Of a stretch of DNA of 64,000 bases, positions 35,056 through 45,705 are shown piece by piece. The notes under the pieces were generated by a model. That model searched no databases and was not told the DNA's origin. It saw nothing but the letters and a program-made list of their open reading frames with translations. The stretch is from assembly GCF_910594005.1 (NCBI RefSeq), contig NC_057818.1, positions 58,788,001-58,852,000 on the forward strand, written 5' to 3'. Every line of letters starts with the position of its first letter. Positions within the stretch are counted from its first letter, which is position 1. The position numbers and the translations under genes were made by a program. The stretch comes from Cervus elaphus. Taxonomy: Eukaryota; Chordata; Mammalia; Artiodactyla; Cervidae.

Positions 35056-37232
35056 TCACTCCCCAGTATGGATTCGGTGATGTTCAGTTAAAGCTGAACG
35101 CTGCTTAAAAGCCTTGCCACATGCTTTACATTTATAAGGTCTCTCCCCAGTATGGATTCGCTGATGTTGAGTTAAGGTTGAAATCTCCTTAAAAGCGTTG
35201 CCACATGCTGTACATTTATAAGGTCTCTTCCCAGTATGGATTCGTTCATGTCGATTAAGATGTGAATAATACATAAAGGCTTTGCCACATTCTGTACATT
35301 TATAAGGTCTCTCCCCAGTATGGATTCGCTGATGTCGCGTAAGAAGTGAACAACTGATAAAGGCTTTGCCACATGCTGTACATTTATATGGTCTCTCCCC
35401 ACTATGGATTTGGTGATGTTCAGTTAAACCTGAACGCTGCTTAAAAGTCTTGCCACATGCTGTACATTTATAAGGTCTCTCCCCAGTATGGATTCGCTGA
35501 TGTTGAGTTAAAGTTGAAATCTCCTTAAAAGCCTTGCCACATGCTGTACATTTATAAGGTCTCTTCCCAGTATGGATTCGTTCATGTCGAGTAAGATGTG
35601 AATAATTCATAAAGGCTTTGCCACATTCAGTACATTTATAAGGTCTCTCCCCAGTATGGATTCGTTGATGTCGCATAAGAAGTGAACAACTGATAAAGGC
35701 TTTGCCACATTCTGTACATTTATAAGGTCTGTCCCCAGTATGGATTTGGTAATGTTCAGTTAAACCTGAACGCTGCTTAAAACCCTTGCCACATGCTTTA
35801 CATTTATAAGGTCTCTCCCCAGTATGGATTCGCTGATGTTGAGTTAAAGTTGAAATGTCCTTAAAAGCCTTGCCACATGTTGTACATTTATACGGTCTCT
35901 CCCCAGTATGGATTCGTTGATGTTGAGTCAAAGTTGAACTCTGCTTAAAAGCCTTGCCACATGCTGTACATTTATAAGGTCTCTCCCCAGTATGGACTCG
36001 TTGATGTTGAGTAAGTAGTGAATAATGGATAAAGGCTTTGCCACATTCTGTACATTTGTATGGTTTCTCCCCAGTAAGGATTCGCTGATGTTCAGTTAAA
36101 TATGAACTCTGATTAAAGGCTTTGCCACATGCTGTACATCTCAAATCTTTCCTTCTTGAATGAATTTTCGTATGTCTGCTTCGATTTGGTGAGTTACTAC
36201 AGACTTTTCCACAGGTATTACACTTGCAATGTTTCTGCTCAGTCTGAATATTCTGCTGTTGAATAAGTTTTGAAGACTGGTTAACAACTTTACTATAATC
36301 ATAACAATCATAAGTCTTCTCTCCAATATCCATACTCTTATAAGTATTAATAGTAAGATTTGAGCTTTGACAAAACATATTCCTACACTTATGATGTTTA
36401 GAATTGTTGTCTGAAAATTGATGTCCCTGTTGTTTCAGGAGATATGAGTCTTGGTCAACATTATGGCCAGTTTCATTGCATGAAGAGCTTCTCATTCCAT
36501 CATGTATACTCTTGTAATTATTCGGGGTAGAGCTCCTGCTTAAGGCATTCCTCATTTTGTTACACTTGTAAAGTTGTTCCACACTAATTATACCTCCATA
36601 TGTATTGAATAATGACGGTTGAATAAGGTGTCTTCCATTATAATCAACATTCCACACTTTGGAACAAGGAGACAATAGTTGTTGGTTGAAAAACAAGAAA
36701 CCCTTGTTAAAGGATCCCTCAAATTGATTGTATTGAGAATTTCCCCCCTCATGTTTAAGTTTCTGGTCTCCAGACATGTTTGAATCTATATTTAATAGAC
36801 AGCTATGCTCAGAGTATAGGTTGGAATGAGTATTTGCAGTAGAGACTAGATGACTTTCCAGATTTTCCATATTTCCCTTCAGAGGACATGTATGTTTCAA
36901 GAGATGATGTAGATCTTTGCTGACAAATATACACTCATCTGCAGATGTTGATGACTGAAATTGGTCATCTGAAATTGGTTTTTCCTTATTTGATTCACAT
37001 CCTTGATTTCTTTTGGCGGTAATGTTTACTTTATGGGAAACTGTACCAACTTGGTTGTGTCCATCATAACATGCTCTCCGCTCTTTACATGCCCTCATAG
37101 ATTCCCAGTCTTTGGTTAAATGTAAATTTGCAAGGTGAAATCTTTCATATATTCCTAGCTTTGCTGTTGGGAGTAAATCTTCTAAGCCTGGCTTTTGGGT
37201 CCTCAAACCCTGGGTGTCGTGAGAAGACACAG
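35056..37232 (-). CDS. Zinc-finger exon of KRAB-ZNF gene 3, truncated by a premature stop
   Basis: Acceptor tctttcag at 37234-37233, then CT GTG TCT as in the paralogues. 724 codons: a 334-residue spacer with degenerate fingers, two damaged fingers (GKVCSN has Cys for the core Phe; QRILTG lacks the last His), then 12 canonical C2H2 fingers (residues 391-724). The last linker ends TGE-stop because AGA became TGA (35058-35056). Fingers 5-8 and 9-12 are a tandem copy of a four-finger block, with a third partial copy after it. Function would be sequence-specific DNA binding, but see the missing start exon. Confidence 0.85.
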
Positions 37233-40200
37233 CTGAAAGATACCAAATAATTATTAATTCTACTTACTATTCTTGGGGAATATAGATTACAATTTACATA
37301 AAACTGGCATACACTTGGCTAGATTAAGCTGAAAACTGAGATAGAAGGAGTCAAGATGGCAGAGGATTCGGAAGACGTGGAGTTCATCTCTCTCCACGAA
37401 AGCATCAAGAATACATCTTGAAGTGGAAAAATTCTCAGAGCCCTGAGGAACACGGGCAGAGGAACTTGGACACCTGAAAGGACAAGAAAGATCCCTGCTG
37501 AGCCAGGTAGGACAAGAGAGAGATGGAGGAAAGGGGAGAGGAAAAGAAGCCGGATGGGACCCACAAAACCCTGGGGGGATCTGAAGAGAGGAGAGGTCTC
37601 CACATCCAGGGAAGCCCCTCACTGGGGGGACTTCAGTTGGGACAGACCGGGAGCGCGTCCTCTGTGGGAAGAGAACACGGCAACCAGCGTGCAGGACAGA
37701 GTGAGACCTGTACGCAGGGTACTGTCCCCTGCCCTGCCCACCCAGCCTGAGAGGGTGTCCTCCGCTGCAGACAAGGGCTAGGTGCTGGAACGTGGGGTTT
37801 GGAGAGCAGAACCAGGCAGATGACTGCGGGTGGCCGTGATGAGACATCCTGAGGGGACGGGATGGAGGGAGGAGCTGTGCAAATGGGATGCTTGTGGAGG
37901 AAGCCTGAACCACCAGAGAAGCAGAGCGGCGCTGTTGAGTGATGCCCGAAGGGAAGAACCTCCTTGCAGCCTCTCTGCCCCTGTGCCTGTCCCTGCCTCT
38001 CCAGGCACTAGGGGTGTCTCCCACCTAGGTGGGTGATCTCATGGCCCCCACAGCTGCTTCCTCCTCCCCAGCCTCCTCCCTACCAGGGTAGACTCATGGG
38101 CTCCAGGGGCACCTTCAGGGCACAGGCCTGTGGGTGGTCCCAATGTACAGGTGGTACTGAAACCACAGCTGAGCCCCAAGGCCCTGCACTAAGCAAGAAA
38201 AGCTGAGACCTCTCCTTGCATCTGTACAAACCACGGTCTTACATCCCATAACTGGCTTGGTAAACTCAGCCCCAACAGAACTTCTGGATGGAAATGAGGC
38301 TCTGGCAGTCAAGACCAGTCTGGATTTAGCCACTGTAGACTTTGTAGGCATGCACATGAGGCATTTGGGCCAGGTCACAGTCTACATTGCCCCCATAGCA
38401 CCGCAGCGGGTCCAGCTCCACAATGAATGTGCACCTGGGATATGATTACAGTGGATCTCTGCTGGTGACCTGGTGAAAACAACATCTGAGAGACACCAGG
38501 GTGAAGTGCCAACATACCCATGGTTCAGGTGGGGCCAAGATCAATGCCAACACAGGGTCACACGAGAGGTCGCACAGCACATGAAAGATGACACGCAGAG
38601 CACTCTCCGAGGAGAACATCCCCAGAGGAGCAACACTCAGTGGCTTCCCTCCCAGTGGGTGTGCTCCAGTCCCACTAGATCAGAAGCACCACAGATCAGA
38701 GCAGAGCTCATTTCAGATCTGGACCTCTGCTCCACCAATCAGGAAGCAGAGCCCGCCACAGACAGTGACAGCCACAGAGGAAAGGCGAAGCGGCCCTCAG
38801 GATCCGGGCAGGCTCTGGTCACAATAGTAACAATCAACCCCCTCTCAAGGGGATAAGGGCACAAGTCTCTGAACCGCCTCACCCACCAGGGAGCAGACAC
38901 CAGAGCAAGAGGAACTAGGATCTGCAGCCTGCAGAACAGAGACCACAAACACAGAACATTGGACAAGATGAGATGACAAAGGAGCATGGTGCAGAGGAGA
39001 AGTCAAGATAGAAACCTACAGGAACAACAAAGTGAGGAGCAGTTGAGCAGTGTCATGAGTAATGTTTGCTTTAAGTAATCAAATTTACAGACAAAACATT
39101 TTCACAAATGCTAATGCCTACTAATTATTGAATCCACTTACCACTCATGTTGATATCTGAGCATGTTCTAATAGAGTCTAAAATAGTAAATGCTACTGAC
39201 CTAGAACTAATCAGAAATAGATGGCATAAACGATAAAGTTCTGGGATGTTTCATAAGAAACAAGATAGATTTAACAAGGTAAGAGTTCTTAACAAATCAA
39301 ATGAGAAGTGAGACTTGAAAAATATGGTGAGAACACAGGGAACTCTACTCAATGCTCTGTGGTGAACTAGATGGGAAGGAAATCTAATCAAGAAGGGAAA
39401 TGTGTATATGCATCACTTATTCTTTCTGTATAGCAAAACTAACATAACATAACATTGTAAAATAGCATTATTGGAACAGAAAAATTTCTTCTTAAATATT
39501 TCTCTATATAATTTATAGGCTTGATAGTGAATAACAATCAGAAAAAAGCACTGTGGGAAATGTTTTAAACTCCCATGTCAATAATTTCTTTAAAAACTCT
39601 GCGAGTTAAATAAATATATTAAAGCATTTTAGCAGTAATGAATTGGGATAAATATACTTAACACCTTTAATGTTAGTTCATATGAAAAAAAGAGAAACTT
39701 TTAAAATTCAGATTTGCATTTTATGATTTTAGTGAGGTGTCTTATACAGTGAAGCAAGAATTTGAGTATGATATTTCTAAGGTCATATGTGTAGTTTCCA
39801 GTGCACTGGAAATTATATGGTAGAAAACAAAAAACATCTGTCCCCAGTATTCCTACAAGTATGGCAATTTTTTCACAGCTCCACCCACACACTTCTGATT
39901 TGGGACAGAATCTTCACTTTTAAAAGGGGTTAATATAGTTATTCAGAAATATGCAGATTTTCTAAAAACCCCCCAAAATGGACGAGTTATCAGGTCATGC
40001 AGGTTGCTCCAGGCCAAGACAATTATTTTGGTTCTAACTGTGAATGTGAAAATTAATCACTGGAGAAAAATACACAAATGATGAAAAGAATCAGGAATGG
40101 GTCAGGAGATGACGCTCTATGACGGTGACAGAAATAAACCTAGGCTAATCCAAAATCATCTCCACTGAAGCAGATCTTCTCAAACCACATGGCAAAGTCT

Positions 40201-40262
40201 GATTTCCTCCCCAATGCTTGGCCCTCTCACCTGACTTATCTGCTTCATCCATAGACACATAC
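37233..40262. other. Intron of gene 3 with L1 5'-UTR-like insert
   Basis: About 37347-39020 is a 1.7-kb plus-strand block opening 'gagtcaagatggcagaggattcgg' and ending near 'caagaggaactaggatctgcagcc ... acaagatgagatgac', matching the 5' end of artiodactyl L1. Its GC-rich stretch gives long but meaningless open frames (such as 37287-38024 minus). About 39330-39470 is L1 3'-UTR-like; the rest is AT-rich. Confidence 0.6.
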
Positions 40263-40355
40263 CTGGGTGTATGGCTGTCTCCATTCTCCTTACATCCCAG
40301 GGATCCTTCATTTCCTCCAGAAACGTGACCAGGTCCGGCTTAGAGACCACAAGAC
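40263..40355 (-). CDS. KRAB-B box exon of gene 3
   Basis: 93 nt with intact acceptor (gatgaacag) and donor (gtatgtg). Encodes LVVSKPDLVTFLEEMKDPW then DVRRMETAIHP. Same phases as in gene 2. Confidence 0.9.
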
Positions 40356-40650
40356 CTGTTCATCAGAAAAAGGAATATGTGTTTTCCGAGATATTCATCA
40401 ATTTCCAATCCAATATGTATTCAGGTGAGAGAGAAGTCAAGGTAGAAAGTTAAAATAGCATTAAGAAAAAGAATTTCACCAAATAGTTTTTTGGAAGCAT
40501 CTTTAAAAGACAAATGCATCAGAATCAGATTCTGATATTATGCTCAAGTACTACTAAGGCAAAACCAGGTAGTGGAATTCCAGTTTTAAGAGGAGAGTGG
40601 CACTATTTGATACCACAGAACTTACAGAATTACCACGAACCTAGAATGAA

Positions 40651-41618
40651 TGCAGGTCAAGAAGCAACAATTAGAATCGTACATGGAACAGTTGACTGGT
40701 TGCAGATTGGGAAAGGAGTACATCAAGGCTGTACATTGCCACCTTGCTTATTTAATTTCTATGCAGAGTACATCATGCGAAATGCTGGGCTGGATGATTC
40801 ACAACCTGGAATCAAGATTACCAGGAGAGATATCAACAACCTCAGGCACGCACATGATATCACTCTAATGGCAGAACTTGAAGAGGAACGAAAAAGCCTC
40901 TTGATGGGGGTGAAAGAGGAGAGTGAAGAAGCTGGCTTAAAACTCAACATTCAGAAAACTAAGATCATGGCATCCAGTCTCATCATGTCATGGCAAATAG
41001 ACAGGGGAAAAGTGGAAACAGTGACAGATTTAATTTTAGGAGGGGGTGGGGCCTCCAAAATAACTGCAGATGGTGACTGCAGCCATGAAATTAAAAGATG
41101 CTTGCCCTTTGGAAGAAAAGCTATGACAAAGACAGCATATTAAAAAGCAGAGACATCACTTTGCCAACAAAGGACCGTAAAGTCAAAGCTGTGGTTTTTT
41201 CAATAGTCATGTATGGATGTGATATTTGGAACATAAAGTAGGCTGAGCACCAAAGAATTGATGCCTTTGAACTGTGGTGCTGGAGAAGAGTCTTGAGAGT
41301 CCCTTGGTCAGCAAGGAGATCACACCAGTCAATCTTAAAGAAATCAACCCTGAATATTCATTGGAAGGACTGATGCTGAAGCTCCAATACTTTGGCAACC
41401 TGACTGTGAGAGCCAATTCATTGGAAAAGACCCTGATGCTGGGAAAGATTGAGTACAGGGGAAGGGAGTGGCAGAAGATGAGATGGTTGAATAGCATTAT
41501 TGACTCAGTGGATATGAATGTGAGCAAACTCTGGGAGTTAAAGAAGGCTAGGGAAGCCTGGCTTGCTGCATTCCACGGGATCGCAAAGAGTTGGACATCA
41601 CTTAGCAACTGAACAACA
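40651..41618 (+). mobile_element. BovB LINE fragment with RT-domain remnant, unit C
   Basis: Plus-strand frame 40514-41143 runs through the BovB palm region (GVHQGCTLPPCLFNFYAEYI), but the catalytic box reads HAHD, so the RT is dead. Later part as in the other units. Confidence 0.88.
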
Positions 41619-41776
41619 AGGAGACAGGTTACATCAAGAAAGAAGGTTACTTTCCCCTGGAAAGTAGGGATCTTAACCTCTACTGGACAAAGCAGAAAAT
41701 TCCAGGAGACATTCTAGAATGAATGAACCAAAACCCTGAGAATATATAAGGGATTCTGGAAGCAAGTTATCCTCAC

Positions 41777-41903
41777 CCAAGCAGGCCAGATTCCCGTAGT
41801 TCTCTAACATCACGTCCCGGTACAATTCCCGCTGACCGGGGTCCAGGCATTCCCACTCCTCTTGAGTGAAATCTATGGTCACATCCTGGAATGTCAGCAG
41901 CCC
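41777..41903 (-). CDS. KRAB-A box exon of gene 3
   Basis: 127 nt, acceptor atttcag, donor gtgaggata. A-box intact: FQDVTIDFTQEEWECLDPGQ then RELYRDVMLENYGNL. The exon is well preserved although the start exon that should supply its initiator (expected near 45.9 kb) has been deleted. Confidence 0.9.
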
Positions 41904-42209
41904 CTGAAATATAAAGGACATGAACCACGTGAACCTGGGAAGACTATCTAATGTGACCCAAGATGAAACCAGCCAGAGAAATGGTTCTGATTTAGGAGAA
42001 TGTCTGGTGTTACACAGGAATATAATTTTTATACTGCCGTATTTTCCACTGTATTTCTCACCCCAGGGAACGGAATGAGATATGATCTACAGACCACTGT
42101 AGAAACTATTCTGATGGAAGAGAAATTATAAAACAATCCATCAACACTGACTTATCTATTTTTGAAAGTTGAACTCGTGTGGCACAGGATTAACTGTCTA
42201 TCAAGGAAA

Positions 42210-42420
42210 GCATGTTAGTCACTCAGTCATGTCTGATTCTTTCTGACCCCATGGACTGTAGCATGCCAGGCTTCTCTGTCCATGGGATTTTTCAGGCAAG
42301 AATACTGCAGTGAGTTGCCATTTCCTTCTCCAGGGGAATCTTCCCCACCAAGGAATCAGACCCGGGTCTCCCACATTGCAGGCAGATTCTTCACCATCTG
42401 AGCTACCAGGGAAGCCCCCC
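42210..42420 (-). mobile_element. Bov-tA SINE, unit C
   Basis: Paralogue of 1190-1400 and 16677-16885, flanked by ATCAAGGAAA. Confidence 0.85.
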
Positions 42421-42905
42421 ATCAAGGAAACAGGAAACATTTTTAAAAAGCATGATGCTCTGATCTAAGAGTTCTGCAGTGGGGCCAATGTGCCGCATTT
42501 TTAACAAGCTTATTTTAACTAGTAATCTTGAAAATTCTGATACATGAATGACCGTTCTGAATAGCAAAGAGGTAGACCACTAAGGTAAGAATTTACACTT
42601 AACTTTGAATTTTAAGTGTTTTACAAAATTGACAGGTCTGATAGAATACTACCGATAGCATCAATAATCCTTTGAACTACTTAATATATACTATATGCCT
42701 TTCTAAAAGTTTTTACAGGGTCTTGAATGCATCACATAGATAATATAAAATCAAAAACATTATTGTTCCACCGTTTTGCAAATATTTTGTCAAACATTCA
42801 TTAAATGACAGATCTTGAATTTGCTTCAGTTTATGTGAACTAAAATTTAACTAGTAAAACACAAATACACAGAGACAACACTAAAGAAAGTGTATAGTTT
42901 TTCTA

Positions 42906-43087
42906 GGGTCTTCCCTGGTAGTCTTAGCTCCCAAGTCAGGGGGCTGGGTTCAGTCCCTTGTCAGAGAACTAGATGCCACACCCACAGCTAAAGTTTGCCT
43001 GCTGCAACAAAGTCTCCCACATGGCTCCAAGATTCTGTAGGCTACAACCAAGACACAACTCAGCCAAACATAAATACGTGTATTTTT
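42906..43087 (+). mobile_element. tRNA-derived SINE (CHR-like), unit C
   Basis: Paralogue of 1891-2068. Confidence 0.6.
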
Positions 43088-43209
43088 TTTAAAGAACTTT
43101 ATATAACTGGGGAGAATACCAAAACAAGAAAAAAAAATACTTTTAACATTTTCATGCAAAGAGACATATATTTAATTGACTATATACTTACTAACACTAT
43201 TAAAGAAAA

Positions 43210-43884
43210 GCTAACATTCAGAAAACTAAGATGACAGCATCCAGCCCCATCACTTCATGGCAAATAGATGGGGAAAGAGTGGAAACAGTGGCTGACTTTC
43301 TTTTTGGGGGCTCCAAAATCACTGCAGATGGTGACTGCAGCCACGAAATTAAAAGATGCTTACTCCTTGGAAGGAAAGTTATGACCAACCTAGACAGCAC
43401 ACTAAGAACCAGAAACATTACTCTGTCCACAAAGGTCCATCTAGGCAAGGCTATGGTTTTTCCACTAGTCATGTATGGATGTGAGAGTTAGACTATAAAG
43501 AAAGCTAAGCACAGAAGAATTGATGGTTTTGAACTGTAGTGTTGGAGAAGACTCTTGAGAGTCCCTTGGACTGCAAGGAGATGCAATCAGTCCATCCTCA
43601 AGGAAATCAGTCTGGATGTTCATTGGAAAGACGGATGTTCAAGCTGAAACTCCAATATTTTGGCCATCTGATGCGAATGACTCATTTGAAAAGACCCTGA
43701 TGCTGGGAAAGATTGAAGGGAGGAGAAGGGGACGACAGAGGATGAGATGGTTAGATGGCATCACTGACTCAATGGACATGAGTTTGGGTAAACTCCAGGA
43801 GTTGGTGATGTACAGGGAGACCTGGAATGCTGCGGTTCATGGGGTTGCAAAGAGTCAGACACGAATGAGCGACGGAACTGAACT
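43210..43884 (+). mobile_element. BovB LINE 3' fragment, unit C
   Basis: Paralogue of 2201-2885, with private stops (GAGAGTTAGACT near 43487). The 'attcatgtcaataaaat' repeat follows to about 44005. Confidence 0.87.
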
Positions 43885-44259
43885 GATTCATGTTCAGTTC
43901 AGTTCAGCTGAGTTCATTCATATTTATGTCAATAAAATCAGTATTCATGTCAATAAAATCAGTTCATGTTCAGTTCACTTCAGGCTTTCCTATTCATGTC
44001 AATGAAATCAAGATTCTTTTTAATGGGTTAAAATATATACATCTACTTGTGGAAGATATTCTTTGTATATTTTAAATACACTAGGGTGCAAACATATACA
44101 ATGGTATAAGATAAATTAGAGCTCTTGGTTATGAAACTTTTATTTCTTGAAAAACTGTATCGTTTTGTTGAGCTGTATCTTAGAAATTCAACACAGGTGA
44201 AAACAGATTAGCACCAATAGAATTGTTGCAAATATTTTGATAAAGAAGTGCAAAAATGT

Positions 44260-44506
44260 ATCTATGGTGAAACAGATGACCAGCCCAGGTGGGATGCATG
44301 AGACAAGTGCTCGGGCCTGGTGCACTGGGAAGACCCAGAGGAATCGGGTGGAGAGGGAGGTGGGAGGGGGGATCGGGATGGGGAATACGTGTAAATCTAT
44401 GGCTGATTCATATCAATGTATGACAAAACCCACTGAAATGTTGTGAAGTAATTAGCCTCCAACTAATAATAAAAAAAATAAATAAATAGATGGCAAAAAA
44501 CAAAAA
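44260..44506 (+). mobile_element. 5'-truncated L1 3' end, private to unit C
   Basis: A 247-bp insert ending in an A-rich tail, with L1 3'-UTR motifs ('ctatggctgattcatatcaatgtatgac ... gtaattagcctccaacta'). A perfect 14-bp duplication AAGTGCAAAAATGT flanks it (44246-44259 and 44507-44520). Unit B has the empty site at about 18690. Confidence 0.88.
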
Positions 44507-44971
44507 AAGTGCAAAAATGTGAGTAGGAAGACTATGTCTATGATATGAGCGAGGAGTGTACTGGAAACATCACACTTGGGCTTGAGTGATGAAAACTCCC
44601 ACTCCCAAAACCCAGTTTCTATCATCAACACAGTGAGTGTTCATTTTCCAAAGCAAAGAGAAACCAAGAAGATGTGGAGTTTCTCCATTAACTGTGAGGG
44701 TTTTCACATGTTCCTCATTCCATTTTTCCACAGCCTTGTCTAAAGACAGAGGGGAAAAAAATGAACTCTATAGCCTGATAATCTCAGAGAAATCACCAGA
44801 GACAGTGGACATCATCTGTCATGGTGTAAATGGATCACACGGAAGATGCACTATCAGAACCTGGGCATGTCAGAAAAAACAAGGAAATTCTAACTTGAAC
44901 CTAACATAAAAAATATCAGTTTTATGCAAAATTCATTTCATATATACTTCCTCTGTTTTGTATCCTAACAA

Positions 44972-45394
44972 TGTTGTCACGCGACTGTCGGTTCTTCGGT
45001 TCTTTGTCTCGTTACAACAAAAATTTGGAGTGACGGACATTAAAGCCCCTTGGCGGGCCACGGCTCTCGGAGGACAGACCGTGTTATAGCTCTTAAATAA
45101 ATCAGTGTTACAGCTCTATTTATTTAGATAATAGCCGGAAAATCCATCTTCGAGTTGTGAGGACATGTCGATTCCCAAGACACAAAGAGAAGATCGCCCC
45201 ATCATGCGGGGGGGGGGGGGGAGAGAGAGAAGAAGGAAGAGGGCTTTGACTCCTCTTTTTATATGTTTCTCTGCCCCTGGGCCTCTGTTATGTAAATCGG
45301 GCCTAGGCAGGAGCGTTGTTTGTTTTACATGAGGTTCTCACTCTGGTCGTCGGACCTTCCTTTGTTCTATTTTCGCGGACTTTCCCTTCCAGGT
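44972..45394 (-). mobile_element. LTR-like element, truncated, unit C
   Basis: Paralogue of 3732-4204, but it stops at 45394 ('cttccaggt'), losing the last ~50 bp where the unit-C replacement segment begins. A G-run of about 14 lies near 45209. Confidence 0.4.
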
Positions 45395-45645
45395 GGACGG
45401 TGGACGGACAGGCAGTGTGTTTTTCTTAATAACTCTCTCTTGAGAGACTTCATACTCAAGACGCTTTTTGGGAATTGGGGCGGAGGTCTCTTTCTTCTGT
45501 AATTTATTCCTGCTGTGCCTGGGCGTAGGCCTGCCTAGCAGAGCAGAAGTCTCTCTCTACCTGATCTAAGTTGGGGTGTTTTATATCTGAAACCAGCTTG
45601 TACTCTTATAATAACTGCAACTTAGTTTGAAACTGTTGGCGCCTC

Positions 45646-45705
45646 TTAGAGATAAAATAGACAGGGGCCAAACAGGAGACCTAACAGGATGGTCATCACT
45701 GGTCC
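45646..45705 (-). pseudogene. Possible env transmembrane C-terminal remnant
   Basis: Minus-strand reading GPVMTILLGLLFGPCLFYL then stop. A hydrophobic anchor followed by a GPC-type motif is characteristic of gammaretroviral TM tails. Too short to be certain, but strand and position fit the primer site at 50629. Confidence 0.4.

Noticed and set aside
37287..38024. Long minus-strand open frame (also 58409-59289 and plus-strand 38473-38856, 59307-59741)
   Set aside because: They lie in a GC-rich L1 5'-UTR-like block, are not preserved in unit B, and show no domain.
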